Positions 26,266-34,833 of a stretch of DNA of 53,744 bases are shown here, in pieces. The notes under the pieces are model-generated. The model was given only the letters and a program-made list of their open reading frames with translations, had not been told where the DNA came from and ran no database searches. This stretch comes from Spirochaetaceae bacterium. Its GTDB lineage: Bacteria; Spirochaetota; Spirochaetia; DSM-27196; SKKC01. Positions within the stretch are counted from its first letter, which is position 1. Every line of letters begins with the position of its first letter. Both the position numbers and the translations under genes were made by a program. The DNA lies in contig SKXQ01000072.1 in the NCBI GenBank assembly GCA_007128315.1, positions 1 through 53,744 of the forward strand, written 5' to 3'.

Positions 26266-27851
26266 CAGATCTCGTAGAGCAGAGTAAGTCGGTATTTCTC
26301 AGTGATGCGGTCCAGGACTTCAGGCGTCGGCAGAGCCAGTACGATCTGGACGCTGAGTTTGCTAAAACGAGAAAGAATCGCACGTTTGTCGTTCCCGGCG
26401 TCATTATTGCAATGGTGCTTCTGTTCACCAGTGTCGCGTTTGCCGTGAACGTCGTGATCGAGCGAAGCTCACAGATCGAAGAAATCGTGTCGGGTGACTT
26501 CGAGCAGATCAACCTCCGCGACGTCCTGCAGGCGTGGCTGCGCACCGAAAACCGTCTCGAAGAAATCGAAGATCAGATCGGCAGGCTCGAGCAGGAGCGC
26601 GATGAGCGACTGGAGCTCGCGGATCAGAGAGCGGAACGCGACAGACGGCTTGCCCGCCTTCGTGCGGATGCAGGTATGGCAGTTCTCGGTGTGGAACTGA
26701 CCCGTACCCAACAGGCTCTGCAGACCGAGCGGCAGCAGATCCGCCTCGAATACACAGGAGAGCTTGAATCCCTCGCAGACGAACGCGAGCAGATACTCCT
26801 TCGCAGGGAGCAGGAGTTCGACCAGGTGCAGGTGAACGCCGCACTCGCCCGCCGCGGTATTCTCGATGATCAGCGACGTCTCTTTGACCTTGAGCTCGAA
26901 CGACAGCAGGAGTTCCTCACCGAACGGATTGCGTCCCTGAGAACAGCGTACCAGGAAGAACTCGGTGCCTTCGGGGAGCACCGGGACCAGGTTGAGTTTA
27001 CGCTCCGGCAGCAGTTCGCGCGCGAGATCGCACAGCTTGTCGCTGAACACGAAGCCGAGCTTGAAGAGCTTTTTCTCCTGTACAACCCTGATTTCAGCGA
27101 CGAAGAAATCGCGCGTCTTCTCGAAGCACCATTTTTCGACGAGCCTGCAGGGTCTGAAAGCGAAGACTTCGAGCGCGCGCTCCTCGAACAGGGTGTGCTG
27201 AGGCAGGCGGAACTCACCGAGTTGCGAAACGTCATGGATGAGCTCTTCGAGATTGTCGAGCGTCTGCGCGACGTACCCTACGAGAACAGCGTACCCGACG
27301 CGCTCGATCAGATCCTGTCACGATCACAGACACTCGTCGCAGGACTCAACCGGGCGGGATCGGATCTTGCGCGATCCTTTGAGGAATCGGTCGACACCCT
27401 GACTACCGAGCGCGATACCGCGAGCAGTGAGCTCGAGACGGTCCGCCGGCAACTGACCGAGACGAGGCGGGAGCTCTCGGAGGTTCGGACGGCTGCGGAG
27501 GAGCGAATTGCGAGCGAAACCGAGCAGCTGCGTGCACGGCTCTCGCAGTTCGAGCATGCCTTCAGCGAACTCATTCAGGATGACCGCGAGGACGGGTACG
27601 TCGTCGACCCGAGGGATGCGCAGCAGATACACATTTATCTTGATCCGAGTCGGGATGTTGACGAAGGAGTTCGTGCCTTCGTTTTCCGCGACCCGGAAGG
27701 CCTAATAGGCACGGTTGAGTTTTTTGAGACCGCACGCGGTTTTCGGGCACGTCTGCTCGATCTCGCCGACAATCGAAGCATACGCCCCTTCGATCGCGTA
27801 CTGCTGGACATTGCAGGCAGGACCGATCCCGCAGCGGATTCGACCGATTAA
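26244..27851 (+). CDS. Membrane-anchored coiled-coil protein, function unknown
   Basis: 535 aa. One TM helix (about 48-72, TFVVPGVIIAMVLLFTSVAF) follows a short cytosolic N-terminus. A long Glu/Arg/Gln-rich coiled coil spans about 75-450 with heptad-like repeats and a possible break near 290-330 (EELFLLYNPDFSDEEI). A compact C-terminal beta-rich part (about 455-535, VVDPRDAQQIHIYLDP, GVRAFVFRDPEGLIG) follows. Start ATG 26244 is chosen as the first codon that gives the charged N-terminus; it overlaps the cyclase, and GGAA lies about 8 nt before. Coupled translation with the cyclase suggests a shared envelope role. I do not recognise a family. Confidence 0.82.
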   Translation: MDNDGKVTDLVEQSKSVFLSDAVQDFRRRQSQYDLDAEFAKTRKNRTFVVPGVIIAMVLLFTSVAFAVNVVIERSSQIEEIVSGDFEQINLRDVLQAWLRTENRLEEIEDQIGRLEQERDERLELADQRAERDRRLARLRADAGMAVLGVELTRTQQALQTERQQIRLEYTGELESLADEREQILLRREQEFDQVQVNAALARRGILDDQRRLFDLELERQQEFLTERIASLRTAYQEELGAFGEHRDQVEFTLRQQFAREIAQLVAEHEAELEELFLLYNPDFSDEEIARLLEAPFFDEPAGSESEDFERALLEQGVLRQAELTELRNVMDELFEIVERLRDVPYENSVPDALDQILSRSQTLVAGLNRAGSDLARSFEESVDTLTTERDTASSELETVRRQLTETRRELSEVRTAAEERIASETEQLRARLSQFEHAFSELIQDDREDGYVVDPRDAQQIHIYLDPSRDVDEGVRAFVFRDPEGLIGTVEFFETARGFRARLLDLADNRSIRPFDRVLLDIAGRTDPAADSTD

Positions 27852-27875
27852 CAGGATGAAACAGAGGTGAACGAT

Positions 27876-28862
27876 ATGAAAACAGATGCCGGACGTTCAG
27901 GAAGCGGTGCAACAGCTGCGCTCGTCAGGGTTTTGCTGGTGGTTCTGCTGCTCGCACTCAGTTCCGGTGCGTACGCAAATACCTCGGAACGGGCAGCTGC
28001 AGTGGGACTGCGCTTGCTCGAAGAGACGGTTGAAGGCGGTGTGACGCGTTTCGTGCTGGAGACCGCGGATGGGGACCGCATAGACGTACGAAACGACCGG
28101 GTGGCCGACCTTTCCGAGCAGCAGACTGCCATTGTCGACGTAATCAGCACCATAACAGGCAATCTCCGGACGCTGGATGTGGAACGCCTGACGGTCACCT
28201 TCATCGGCGGATTTGCCGAGATAGCGCTCATTCCGTCGCGATTCGTGTACGAAGGCGTTAATCTTCTACCTCACGTTCCCGCAGGGTTACGCTTCCAGTT
28301 TGACGAGGTACTTGAGTATGACTTTCGTGTCCGCGTCGGGGATTATTTTATCCGTCTGCGAGGTCAGTATATCGGCGAGGAGCAGTTCGTCGGACGGATT
28401 CTCCGTGCCGTACAGGATCCGATCGCCTTTCTCGACAGTCTACGTCCCGAGATCGTGGCCGACAGGCTCAACGAACTCGACGAGCTTACCGCGGCACTGC
28501 TCGAAACTGTCGAGATCCTTGTAACCGATATTCAGGAACTGTCTGCGGAAAATCGGCGTCTTGCCGACGCCCTGGAGGAGCAGCGCGAAGAACAGCGCGA
28601 GCTCAGGAATGAGCTTCTTGCAGGCCAGGAGGCGGAGCTCTCCATTCTGCGCGCGGGCCTTCTTGCCGTTGCAAACCAGAGTTTCTTTGGTCGTCTTCGT
28701 GCCATCGATAATGATATCGTCGCGGCCGTTGTCGACGAGAAACGCAGTAATCCCGAGGCCACACTCGATGAGATCCGGTCCGCAGTCTCGGACAGAGGTA
28801 TCTCCGCATCGCGTTCGGAGGTCGAAGCCGTTCTCGCGGTGTATTTTGGCGTCGTGGAGTAG
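27876..28862 (+). CDS. Exported protein with C-terminal coiled coil, function unknown
   Basis: 328 aa with a signal peptide (VRVLLVVLLLALSSGAYA, cleavage before NTSERA). The first about 170 mature residues look globular and beta-rich (TLDVERLTVTFIGGFAEIALIPSRFVYEG region), followed by a Glu/Leu/Arg coiled coil at about 195-260 and a helical end. Start ATG 27876 is chosen over GTG 27867 because GAGGTG lies 6 nt upstream of it. Lies 24 nt after the preceding coiled-coil gene and is likely the third gene of the cyclase operon. Confidence 0.82.
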   Translation: MKTDAGRSGSGATAALVRVLLVVLLLALSSGAYANTSERAAAVGLRLLEETVEGGVTRFVLETADGDRIDVRNDRVADLSEQQTAIVDVISTITGNLRTLDVERLTVTFIGGFAEIALIPSRFVYEGVNLLPHVPAGLRFQFDEVLEYDFRVRVGDYFIRLRGQYIGEEQFVGRILRAVQDPIAFLDSLRPEIVADRLNELDELTAALLETVEILVTDIQELSAENRRLADALEEQREEQRELRNELLAGQEAELSILRAGLLAVANQSFFGRLRAIDNDIVAAVVDEKRSNPEATLDEIRSAVSDRGISASRSEVEAVLAVYFGVVE

Positions 28863-28932
28863 GTTTATTGCCGGCTGACGCTTGCATTTCTCCCGCGAAG
28901 TGTGAGACTACTATCATATCCCGTGAATGACT

Positions 28933-28951
28933 CCCGGTATTGATTATCGGG
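28933..28951. promoter_or_regulatory. Imperfect palindrome over the fusA -35
   Basis: CCCGGTA and TATCGGG (6 of 7 complementary) around TTGAT. It overlaps the candidate -35 of the EF-G gene, a repressor-like position. Confidence 0.35.
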
Positions 28952-28968
28952 GGCAGAGTCTTTACGAT
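28940..28968 (+). promoter_or_regulatory. Candidate promoter of the EF-G gene
   Basis: -35 TTGATT (28940-28945), 17 nt, -10 TACGAT (28963-28968), 4 of 6 each; leader about 85 nt. Confidence 0.42.
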
Positions 28969-29059
28969 ACAGCTCAACCAGCAAGACCGCACGGCTACAT
29001 TCAATCATATTTTTCAAGACGAAACACGTTTGGCATTTCGCATAAGGGGTCGAGGTGAT

Positions 29060-31153
29060 ATGAGTTCACTGCTAGAGAAACGACGTAACATAGGAATCAG
29101 CGCACACATTGACTCGGGTAAGACAACGCTCACCGAGCGGATTCTGTTTTATTGTGAGAAGATTCACGCTGTACATGAGGTTCGTGGTAAGGACGGTGTC
29201 GGTGCAACGATGGACTCCATGGAGCTCGAACGTGAGCGCGGTATTACGATTGCCAGCGCCGCCACGAACGTAGCCTGGAAAGAGCATCCCATCAACATTA
29301 TCGATACGCCGGGTCACGTTGACTTTACTATCGAGGTTGAACGGGCCCTTCGAGTACTTGACGGAGCGATACTCGTCCTCGATTCGGTCGGTGGCGTACA
29401 AAGTCAGACCTTGACGGTCGACAGACAGCTCGGCCGCTACTCGGTACCGTTTATAGCGTTCGTAAACAAGTGTGACCGTACCGGCGCAAGCCCGCGGCGA
29501 GTCGCCGAGCAGCTCAAGGAGAAACTCGGCCACAATGCGGTCATGGTGCAGATTCCCATAGGCCTTGAAGACAAGTTTCAGGGAATCGTAGACCTGATCT
29601 CGATGAAGGCTGTTTACTTCGACGGAGCTGCAGGCGAGATGGTACGGGAAGAGGAAATCCCCGAGGAGCTGAAGGCGGAGGCGGAAAAGCGCCACGAAGA
29701 GCTGCTCGACGCGGCAAGCATGTTCAGCGACGAGCTCGCCGAAGCGTATCTTGAAGGCGAGCATACGGTCGATCAGGTGCTCTCGGCCGTTCGGGCCGGT
29801 GTACTCAAGCGGGAGCTCCTTCCCGTTTTTATCGGTTCGGCCTACAAGAACCGGGGTGTCCAGCCACTGCTTGACGGCGTCGTAAATTTTCTTCCGAATC
29901 CTACTCAGGTCGCGAACATTGCTCTCGATCTCGACAAGGGCGAGGAACGCGTTACACTCGTCAGTGACGAAAGCAAACCAACCGTCGCACTCGCGTTTAA
30001 ACTTGAAGATACACAGTATGGTCAGTTGACCTATATCCGTATCTATCAGGGTTCGATCAAGAAAGGAGATGAGCTTTTCAATACCCGGTCACAGAAAAAG
30101 TTCAAGGTTGGGCGTCTTATTCGTATGCATGCGAATAAGATGGACGATATCACCGAGGCGCCCGTTGGCGACATCGTTGCGCTTTTCGGCATCGACTGTG
30201 CCAGCGGAGATACCTTCTGTGATCCCAGCTTCAACTACTCAATGACCTCGATGTACGTCCCGAATCCGGTCATATCCCTTGCGATCTCACCGAAAGACAA
30301 GAAATCCGAGGGGAACATGGGTAAGGCTCTGAACCGTTTCGCGAAAGAAGACCCGACGTTCCGTACGTTCGTGGATCCTGAATCAAATGAGACGATCATA
30401 CAGGGTATGGGCGAGTTGCATCTTGACGTATACATCGAGCGCATGCGCCGCGAGTACAAAGCCGATGTAGAGACCGGTGCTCCTCAGGTTGCCTACCGTG
30501 AGGCCATCAGCCAGATGGCGGAGTTTGACTATACCCACAAGAAACAGACCGGTGGTTCAGGACAGTTTGCACGGGTTGCAGGGTTCATGGAGCCGCTTAA
30601 TGAGGAAGGCAAGGATTACGAGTTCGTTGACGCAATCAAGGGCGGCGTCATTCCGAATGAGTATATTCCCAGTTGCGACAAAGGTTTCAAGGCGACCATG
30701 CAGAAAGGTTCGCTGATCGGCTTCCCCATCGTCGGCGTCAAGGTCACGATCAACGATGGAAGCACGCACCCGGTCGACAGCTCCGATATGGCCTTCCAGC
30801 AGGCGGCTATCGGCTGCTTCAAGCAGGCCTATGCGAAAGCGAAGCCCATCATCCTTGAACCAATCATGAAGGTCGTGGTCGAAGGGCCAACAGAGTATCA
30901 GGGCAACATTTTTGCCAGCATCAACCAGCGTCGAGGCATCATTCTCACGTCTTCTGACGAAGGCGTCTTCTCTGTCGTGGAAGCCGAAGTTCCGCTATCC
31001 GAAATGTTCGGGTACTCCACCGTGCTGCGGTCATTGACGCAGGGGAAAGCTGAGTATTCAATGGAATTTCTGAAGTACGGTAAAGTTCCTCAGAGCGTGT
31101 CTGAAGAACTCAAGAAGGAATATGAGGCAAAACGGAAGGCCGAGCAGAAGTAG
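29060..31153 (+). CDS. fusA: Elongation factor G, spirochaete/mitochondrial EFG1 (translocase) type
   Basis: 697 aa ribosomal translocase GTPase. G1 [10 protein letters not shown]3 DTPGH, and NKCD (G4 form of NKxD). The Switch-region text [29 protein letters not shown] is almost the mitochondrial EFG1 sequence, as are [11 protein letters not shown]-like ([10 protein letters not shown]) and [13 protein letters not shown]. This places it with the spdEFG1 group, whose Borrelia member was shown to translocate while a second EF-G recycles ribosomes. Start ATG 29060 has GAGGTG just upstream; an in-frame ATG at 28940 would add 40 residues that do not look like EF-G. The second EF-G is not in this window. 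Confidence 0.95.
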   Translation: MSSLLEKRRNIGISAHIDSGKTTLTERILFYCEKIHAVHEVRGKDGVGATMDSMELERERGITIASAATNVAWKEHPINIIDTPGHVDFTIEVERALRVLDGAILVLDSVGGVQSQTLTVDRQLGRYSVPFIAFVNKCDRTGASPRRVAEQLKEKLGHNAVMVQIPIGLEDKFQGIVDLISMKAVYFDGAAGEMVREEEIPEELKAEAEKRHEELLDAASMFSDELAEAYLEGEHTVDQVLSAVRAGVLKRELLPVFIGSAYKNRGVQPLLDGVVNFLPNPTQVANIALDLDKGEERVTLVSDESKPTVALAFKLEDTQYGQLTYIRIYQGSIKKGDELFNTRSQKKFKVGRLIRMHANKMDDITEAPVGDIVALFGIDCASGDTFCDPSFNYSMTSMYVPNPVISLAISPKDKKSEGNMGKALNRFAKEDPTFRTFVDPESNETIIQGMGELHLDVYIERMRREYKADVETGAPQVAYREAISQMAEFDYTHKKQTGGSGQFARVAGFMEPLNEEGKDYEFVDAIKGGVIPNEYIPSCDKGFKATMQKGSLIGFPIVGVKVTINDGSTHPVDSSDMAFQQAAIGCFKQAYAKAKPIILEPIMKVVVEGPTEYQGNIFASINQRRGIILTSSDEGVFSVVEAEVPLSEMFGYSTVLRSLTQGKAEYSMEFLKYGKVPQSVSEELKKEYEAKRKAEQK

Positions 31154-31205
31154 CTGTTTCGGGCATGCGATTATTATCTGAATGAGAGAACAGAGAGGCA
31201 CAGCA

Positions 31206-31916
31206 ATGGTTAAGGAAGAACTTGTCAAAAGAAGTCCCCTGCGGATACTCGAGCGCTCAACGCACGGGGGACTGAATCCGGGATCGATTGGAGTCATAGC
31301 GTCAAGGAAAGGCGTCGGAAAGACGGCCTGCCTGGTACATATCGCGACAGATTCGCTGTTTCAGGGGCAGCACGTGATTCATGTCAGTTTTGCCGGTAAA
31401 ACTGATCATATAATCAGCTGGTACGAGGACATTTTCAAGGAGATTGCCACCCGTCAGAATCTCCAGAATGCGATGGAAGTACACGACGAAGTAATCGAAC
31501 GGCGTGTTATCATGAATTTCAACGAAAAGGGTTCATCGCTCGAACAGGTCTTCCGAAGTCTCAGGGCCATGGTAACCGATGGCGGGTTCAGCGCCGACAT
31601 GATCGTTATTGACGGCCTTGATCTCACGTCGCTGAACACTGAGTCGATGGATGTCCTGCATAACTTTGCGCGAGAGCTCGGGGTTACCGTGTGGATCAGT
31701 GCGACGCTTCGTCGTGAGGATCCTGAACCCGATGAGCGAGGCGTTCCACACCGTCTCAAGCACATATCCGATGATCTGAGTCTGCTGATCACCCTGACCC
31801 CGGAACAGAACCATGTCACGCTCCGGCTTGTGAAGGATCACGAAACCTACCCCGGCGGCCAGGACCTGCATCTGAGGCTTGATCCCGCAACCATGCTGAT
31901 ACTTGAAGATCAGTAA
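31206..31916 (+). CDS. RecA/DnaB-fold P-loop ATPase-like protein, function unknown
   Basis: 236 aa cytosolic protein. Walker A at ASRKGVGKT (about 32-40), Walker B at DMIVIDGLDL (about 130-139), and the text LGVTVWISATLRRE and LKHISDDLSLLITLTPEQNHVTLRLVKDHE resemble KaiC/RadA/DnaB-type domains, where the last is the beta-hairpin region that contacts the ligand. GAGAGG precedes ATG 31206; an upstream ATG at 31182 lacks one. It follows fusA by 52 nt and is probably co-transcribed. No known RadA zinc finger or Lon-like tail is present, so I do not name it. Confidence 0.8.
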   Translation: MVKEELVKRSPLRILERSTHGGLNPGSIGVIASRKGVGKTACLVHIATDSLFQGQHVIHVSFAGKTDHIISWYEDIFKEIATRQNLQNAMEVHDEVIERRVIMNFNEKGSSLEQVFRSLRAMVTDGGFSADMIVIDGLDLTSLNTESMDVLHNFARELGVTVWISATLRREDPEPDERGVPHRLKHISDDLSLLITLTPEQNHVTLRLVKDHETYPGGQDLHLRLDPATMLILEDQ

Positions 31917-31930
31917 GAACTCTTAGCGAT

Positions 31931-31966
31931 TGCGCGCCACTCCGCTACGCCGGACAACGGCGCGCA
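31931..31966. terminator. Hairpin between convergent genes
   Basis: TGCGCGCC (31931-31938) and GGCGCGCA (31959-31966) are exact inverted copies around a 20-nt loop, followed on the plus strand by GACCTTTTGC. Weak T-run; may terminate the fusA-ATPase transcript. Confidence 0.45.
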
Positions 31967-32054
31967 GACCTTTTGCACGAAGAGCACCATCATTCTCTTT
32001 CCGCGAATCCCGTACCGATACAGAAAACCGGCAGCCAGCACCTTTCGGTCTCTT

Positions 32055-32651
32055 CTAGAACTCTTCATCCAGATCGTCGTCATCATCCACAGGCATGGAT
32101 GCTGCTTTGGCGGACGCAGCGGCTGCCTGTCGTTCATGGACCACGTTGAGCTTCTCGAAAATATTCTTTTCAACATCGGCCTTCGGCTTGTTCAGAGAAA
32201 ACCCTACCTCGTCTACCAGAAGCTTCAGAGCGCTGTCGAACAGCTTCCGCTCAAGGATAGGCAGTTCCTTGACCTTGCTGCGGTGATAGAGTGCGCGGAC
32301 AACGGTCGCAATGTCCTTCACACTTCCCTGTTTTAGCAGATCATGGTTCATCTGATAGCGCATTTTCCAGTCTGCCGTTACCGGTTCATAGTCCTCGGTA
32401 ATGAGCTTAAGGGCCGCGTCGGCTTCTTTTTTGTTTACGATTGCGCGAATTCCGAGTTCCTCTGCCTTGTCCACCGGTACCATAACCGTCATGTCGGAAA
32501 CTTCGAGATAGATTATGTAATACAGCAGATCTTCGCCGCGGAAGTTGCGCTCCTCAATGCTTATTACTTTACCGACACCCTGCAGCGGATAGACCACTTC
32601 CTGATCTTGTTGGAAGGTGGTTTTCTGTTTTGTCTTGGAGCTTTTGGCCAT
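32055..32651 (-). CDS. CarD/CdnL-family RNA polymerase-binding regulator
   Basis: 198 aa. The Tudor-like RNA polymerase-interaction domain is clear at about 15-70: DQEVVYPLQGVGKVISIEER, YIIYLEVSDMTVMVPVDKAEELGIR. The helical DNA-binding part follows: KMRYQMNHDLLKQGSVKDIATVVRALYHR and LPILERKLFDSALKLLVDEVGFSL, typical of CarD/CdnL. A low-complexity tail of Ala then Asp (MPVDDDDDLDEEF) is unusual. CarD proteins stabilise open complexes at rRNA and other promoters. No Shine-Dalgarno is present; a strong promoter's -10 ends 8 nt before the ATG, so the mRNA is probably leaderless. Confidence 0.93.
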   Translation of the reverse strand: MAKSSKTKQKTTFQQDQEVVYPLQGVGKVISIEERNFRGEDLLYYIIYLEVSDMTVMVPVDKAEELGIRAIVNKKEADAALKLITEDYEPVTADWKMRYQMNHDLLKQGSVKDIATVVRALYHRSKVKELPILERKLFDSALKLLVDEVGFSLNKPKADVEKNIFEKLNVVHERQAAAASAKAASMPVDDDDDLDEEF

Positions 32652-32659
32652 AGGTGAAC

Positions 32660-32689
32660 AGTATATCGAAAAACGGGTACACAGGTCAA
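32660..32689 (-). promoter_or_regulatory. Promoter of carD placed for a leaderless mRNA
   Basis: -35 TTGACC (32689-32684, 5 of 6), 18-nt spacer, -10 TATACT (32665-32660, 5 of 6). Only 8 nt separate the -10 from the ATG, so transcription should start at or next to the start codon. Confidence 0.68.
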
Positions 32690-32703
32690 AATACCGAAGG
32701 AAA

Positions 32704-32732
32704 TTGAACTTTCGTCGGTGTGGTAGTACTGT
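32704..32732 (+). promoter_or_regulatory. Candidate promoter of the small membrane-protein gene
   Basis: -35 TTGAAC (32704-32709), 17 nt, -10 TACTGT (32727-32732), weak; the -10 ends 10 nt before ATG 32743 and no Shine-Dalgarno lies between. Confidence 0.4.
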
Positions 32733-32742
32733 CTAATGAGCG

Positions 32743-33207
32743 ATGGGTAAAAGAAAGAACCGGCTTATTCAGGATTTCGTCTCAAGCTTGTCAACGAGCG
32801 TTATATTCGGGTCGTTGTGGCTCATTACCGGATCAAACATCTGGTTGCTCATAGGTCTGTTCGCCGGCGTATTACCGACGATAGGAAGCGGAGGAAAGCT
32901 TCTCGCCGAAATGACGGAGGGGAAAAAGCTCTCAACCGAGGCTCCGAAGATTGCACGGGTTCGTCAGGAGAAGGAGATTCTGAGAGTTGCAAAGACCGAG
33001 CACGGGCGGATCACGCCAGCCGTTGCCGCGCTGAAAAGCAGTTGCTCGATCGAAGAGGCGAACCAGATACTCGACAGTATAGTCGAGAAAGGTTACGCGC
33101 AAATGGACGTAGACGACAATGGACGCATTGTATATCTGTTCCCCGAATTCTATCAGGATGACTCATCGCAGTCTGACGACACAGAACGCTTCAGACAGGG
33201 TTCGTGA
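32743..33207 (+). CDS. Small membrane protein with winged-helix-like C-terminus
   Basis: 154 aa. Two hydrophobic segments (about 17-29 and 32-47, VIFGSLWLITGSNIWLLIGLFAGVLP) are followed by a charged stretch and a helical segment AKTEHGRITPAVAALKSSCSIEEANQILDSIVEKGYAQMDVDDNGRIVYLF-type (residues about 85-140). That last stretch looks like a winged helix: a helix-turn-helix with a two-strand wing ending in IVYLFPEF. A similar fold is common in membrane-anchored regulators. No family recognised. Divergent from carD with 91 nt between starts. Confidence 0.75.
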   Translation: MGKRKNRLIQDFVSSLSTSVIFGSLWLITGSNIWLLIGLFAGVLPTIGSGGKLLAEMTEGKKLSTEAPKIARVRQEKEILRVAKTEHGRITPAVAALKSSCSIEEANQILDSIVEKGYAQMDVDDNGRIVYLFPEFYQDDSSQSDDTERFRQGS

Positions 33208-33228
33208 CAGGGACACGACGCATCGGGT

Positions 33229-34830
33229 TCATCGAAGAACTACTCCCGGTGCGGGCTCGTCACCGGTCCGTCTGAGGAAGCGCACCGGATGTATGTCGAG
33301 CGGATTCGGAAACCACCCCTCGAAGGATTCGAGGTTAATCAGATTGAACGCTGCTGCATGACTCACGGGGAGTATCGTCCCGCTTGAAAGCAGCAGACTC
33401 TCTGCTTCCGCCATTCGCGCAAAGCGGGGAGCACCTTCGAGGGCGGAGGCCTCTTCGATCAGGATGTCATAGCGCTCAGAAACGAGACCGGCCTCATTCA
33501 GGGTGCTTTCTGATATCCACAGTTTTAGGAATGTTACCGGGTCGGTGAAATCACCTATCCAGCTCAGGATTCCGACTGTGACCTCCGGGTCCGATGCCCG
33601 TGCGAAATACTCCGGATACCTGACCGTTTCGATCTGTGTATCCAGGCCGAACGCAGTGTTCCAGCTTTCGCGCATGATCCCGGCTACCCGTTCGGAGTCA
33701 CCTCCCGGTATGCGAATCAGGGGATCGGGAAGACCTGACCCGTCAGGGTAACCCGCGTCTGCGAGCAGGTCCATCGCTTCGTCCAAATCACGTTCCGTTA
33801 TCATTTCGGGCGCAGGATACCCTGGAATCTCGGGTACCAGGCGCGAGGTAGGCGTAAAGTAAACGTCCTGGCTTCGTATCTCATCCCAGGGAAGGACAAG
33901 CGCAAGCGCCCGCCTGACGCGTTCGTCGTTCCACGGTTCCTGTTCGGCGCGGATGTAGTAGAACGTGGTGGCAAAAAGTGGATTGACCACCAGATCGCTA
34001 CTGTCAAAGTCGCCGTCGAAGGCAATAAGCCCGGTATTCCAGTCGATCTCGCCGTTGAAAAACAGGTCCGTGGCGTTGCGGGCGTCGGCAAACCGTTCGT
34101 AGACGATGCGGTCCATCGAAACCGATTCAGACGCCCAGTAGTGCTCGTTCCGGTCCATGACAATCCCGGAAGCGTCGAAGGCCGCCAGCCGGAACGGGCC
34201 GTTGCCCACGTGAATGTCCGGATCGGACAGATCCCGGATATTTCGAACATCCGGGTGTAGTGGACCAAAGCTGTGATGGGCCAGTAGTTCGGCGAAATGT
34301 GGCGTCCTTCGTCTGAGAGTGACTTCGAGGGTCAGGTCATCGACTGCCCGCACGCCAACTTCGTCGGGATCGCTTATACGTCCCCGGCGAAAGTCCCTCG
34401 CGCCGACGACATCGTCGAAAAGCGAGCCGTAGGCCGCATCGTCACCGAGCGACAGGAGAGCAATCCAGGTATCCCGGAAGTGTTCGGCGCGAACGCGATC
34501 ACCGTTGTCGTAACGCGCATCCGGTCGCAGGTAGAACCGGTACAGCGTGCCGTCTTCCAGAACTTCCCACCGACGAGCCACCCCGGGAATCGGAGACAGT
34601 GTTAAGGGATTATATCCAACCAGTCCTTCGTACAGCCCCGTAAAGATCTGCGCTTCGGTCGCTACAAAGGCATACAGGGGATTCATCTCGAAGTCGGAGT
34701 CCTCTACCGCGACTCGAAAGGTCGCCGACCGCGGCGTTGAGGACAGGTCGGAGCGCTGATCGGGTTGGGCGTGTGCCACAACGGTGAAAACAGCGGACAG
34801 CAGTATGACGGTCAGGCGGGTTGTCTGCAT
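33229..34830 (-). CDS. OppA-type extracellular solute-binding protein (family 5)
   Basis: 533 aa exported protein with signal peptide MQTTRLTVILLSAVFTVVAHA and no lipobox. Family 5 features: ATEAQIFTGLYEGLVGYNPLTLSPIPGVARRWEV, GTLYRFYLRPDARYDNGDRVRAEHFRDTW (the signature block) and VRRALALVLPWDEI later in the chain. It would bind peptides or other solutes for an Opp/Dpp ABC importer, but no permease or ATPase is in the window, so it is an orphan receptor or works with a distant transporter. It starts 3 nt after the alanine dehydrogenase stop, so the two are likely co-transcribed, which suggests a peptide/amino-acid theme. Confidence 0.92.
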   Translation of the reverse strand: MQTTRLTVILLSAVFTVVAHAQPDQRSDLSSTPRSATFRVAVEDSDFEMNPLYAFVATEAQIFTGLYEGLVGYNPLTLSPIPGVARRWEVLEDGTLYRFYLRPDARYDNGDRVRAEHFRDTWIALLSLGDDAAYGSLFDDVVGARDFRRGRISDPDEVGVRAVDDLTLEVTLRRRTPHFAELLAHHSFGPLHPDVRNIRDLSDPDIHVGNGPFRLAAFDASGIVMDRNEHYWASESVSMDRIVYERFADARNATDLFFNGEIDWNTGLIAFDGDFDSSDLVVNPLFATTFYYIRAEQEPWNDERVRRALALVLPWDEIRSQDVYFTPTSRLVPEIPGYPAPEMITERDLDEAMDLLADAGYPDGSGLPDPLIRIPGGDSERVAGIMRESWNTAFGLDTQIETVRYPEYFARASDPEVTVGILSWIGDFTDPVTFLKLWISESTLNEAGLVSERYDILIEEASALEGAPRFARMAEAESLLLSSGTILPVSHAAAFNLINLESFEGWFPNPLDIHPVRFLRRTGDEPAPGVVLR

Positions 34831-34833
34831 TCC

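Noticed and set aside
28940-29059. N-terminal extension of EF-G from an upstream ATG
   Set aside because: The extra 40 residues do not look like EF-G, and GAGGTG sits immediately before ATG 29060.
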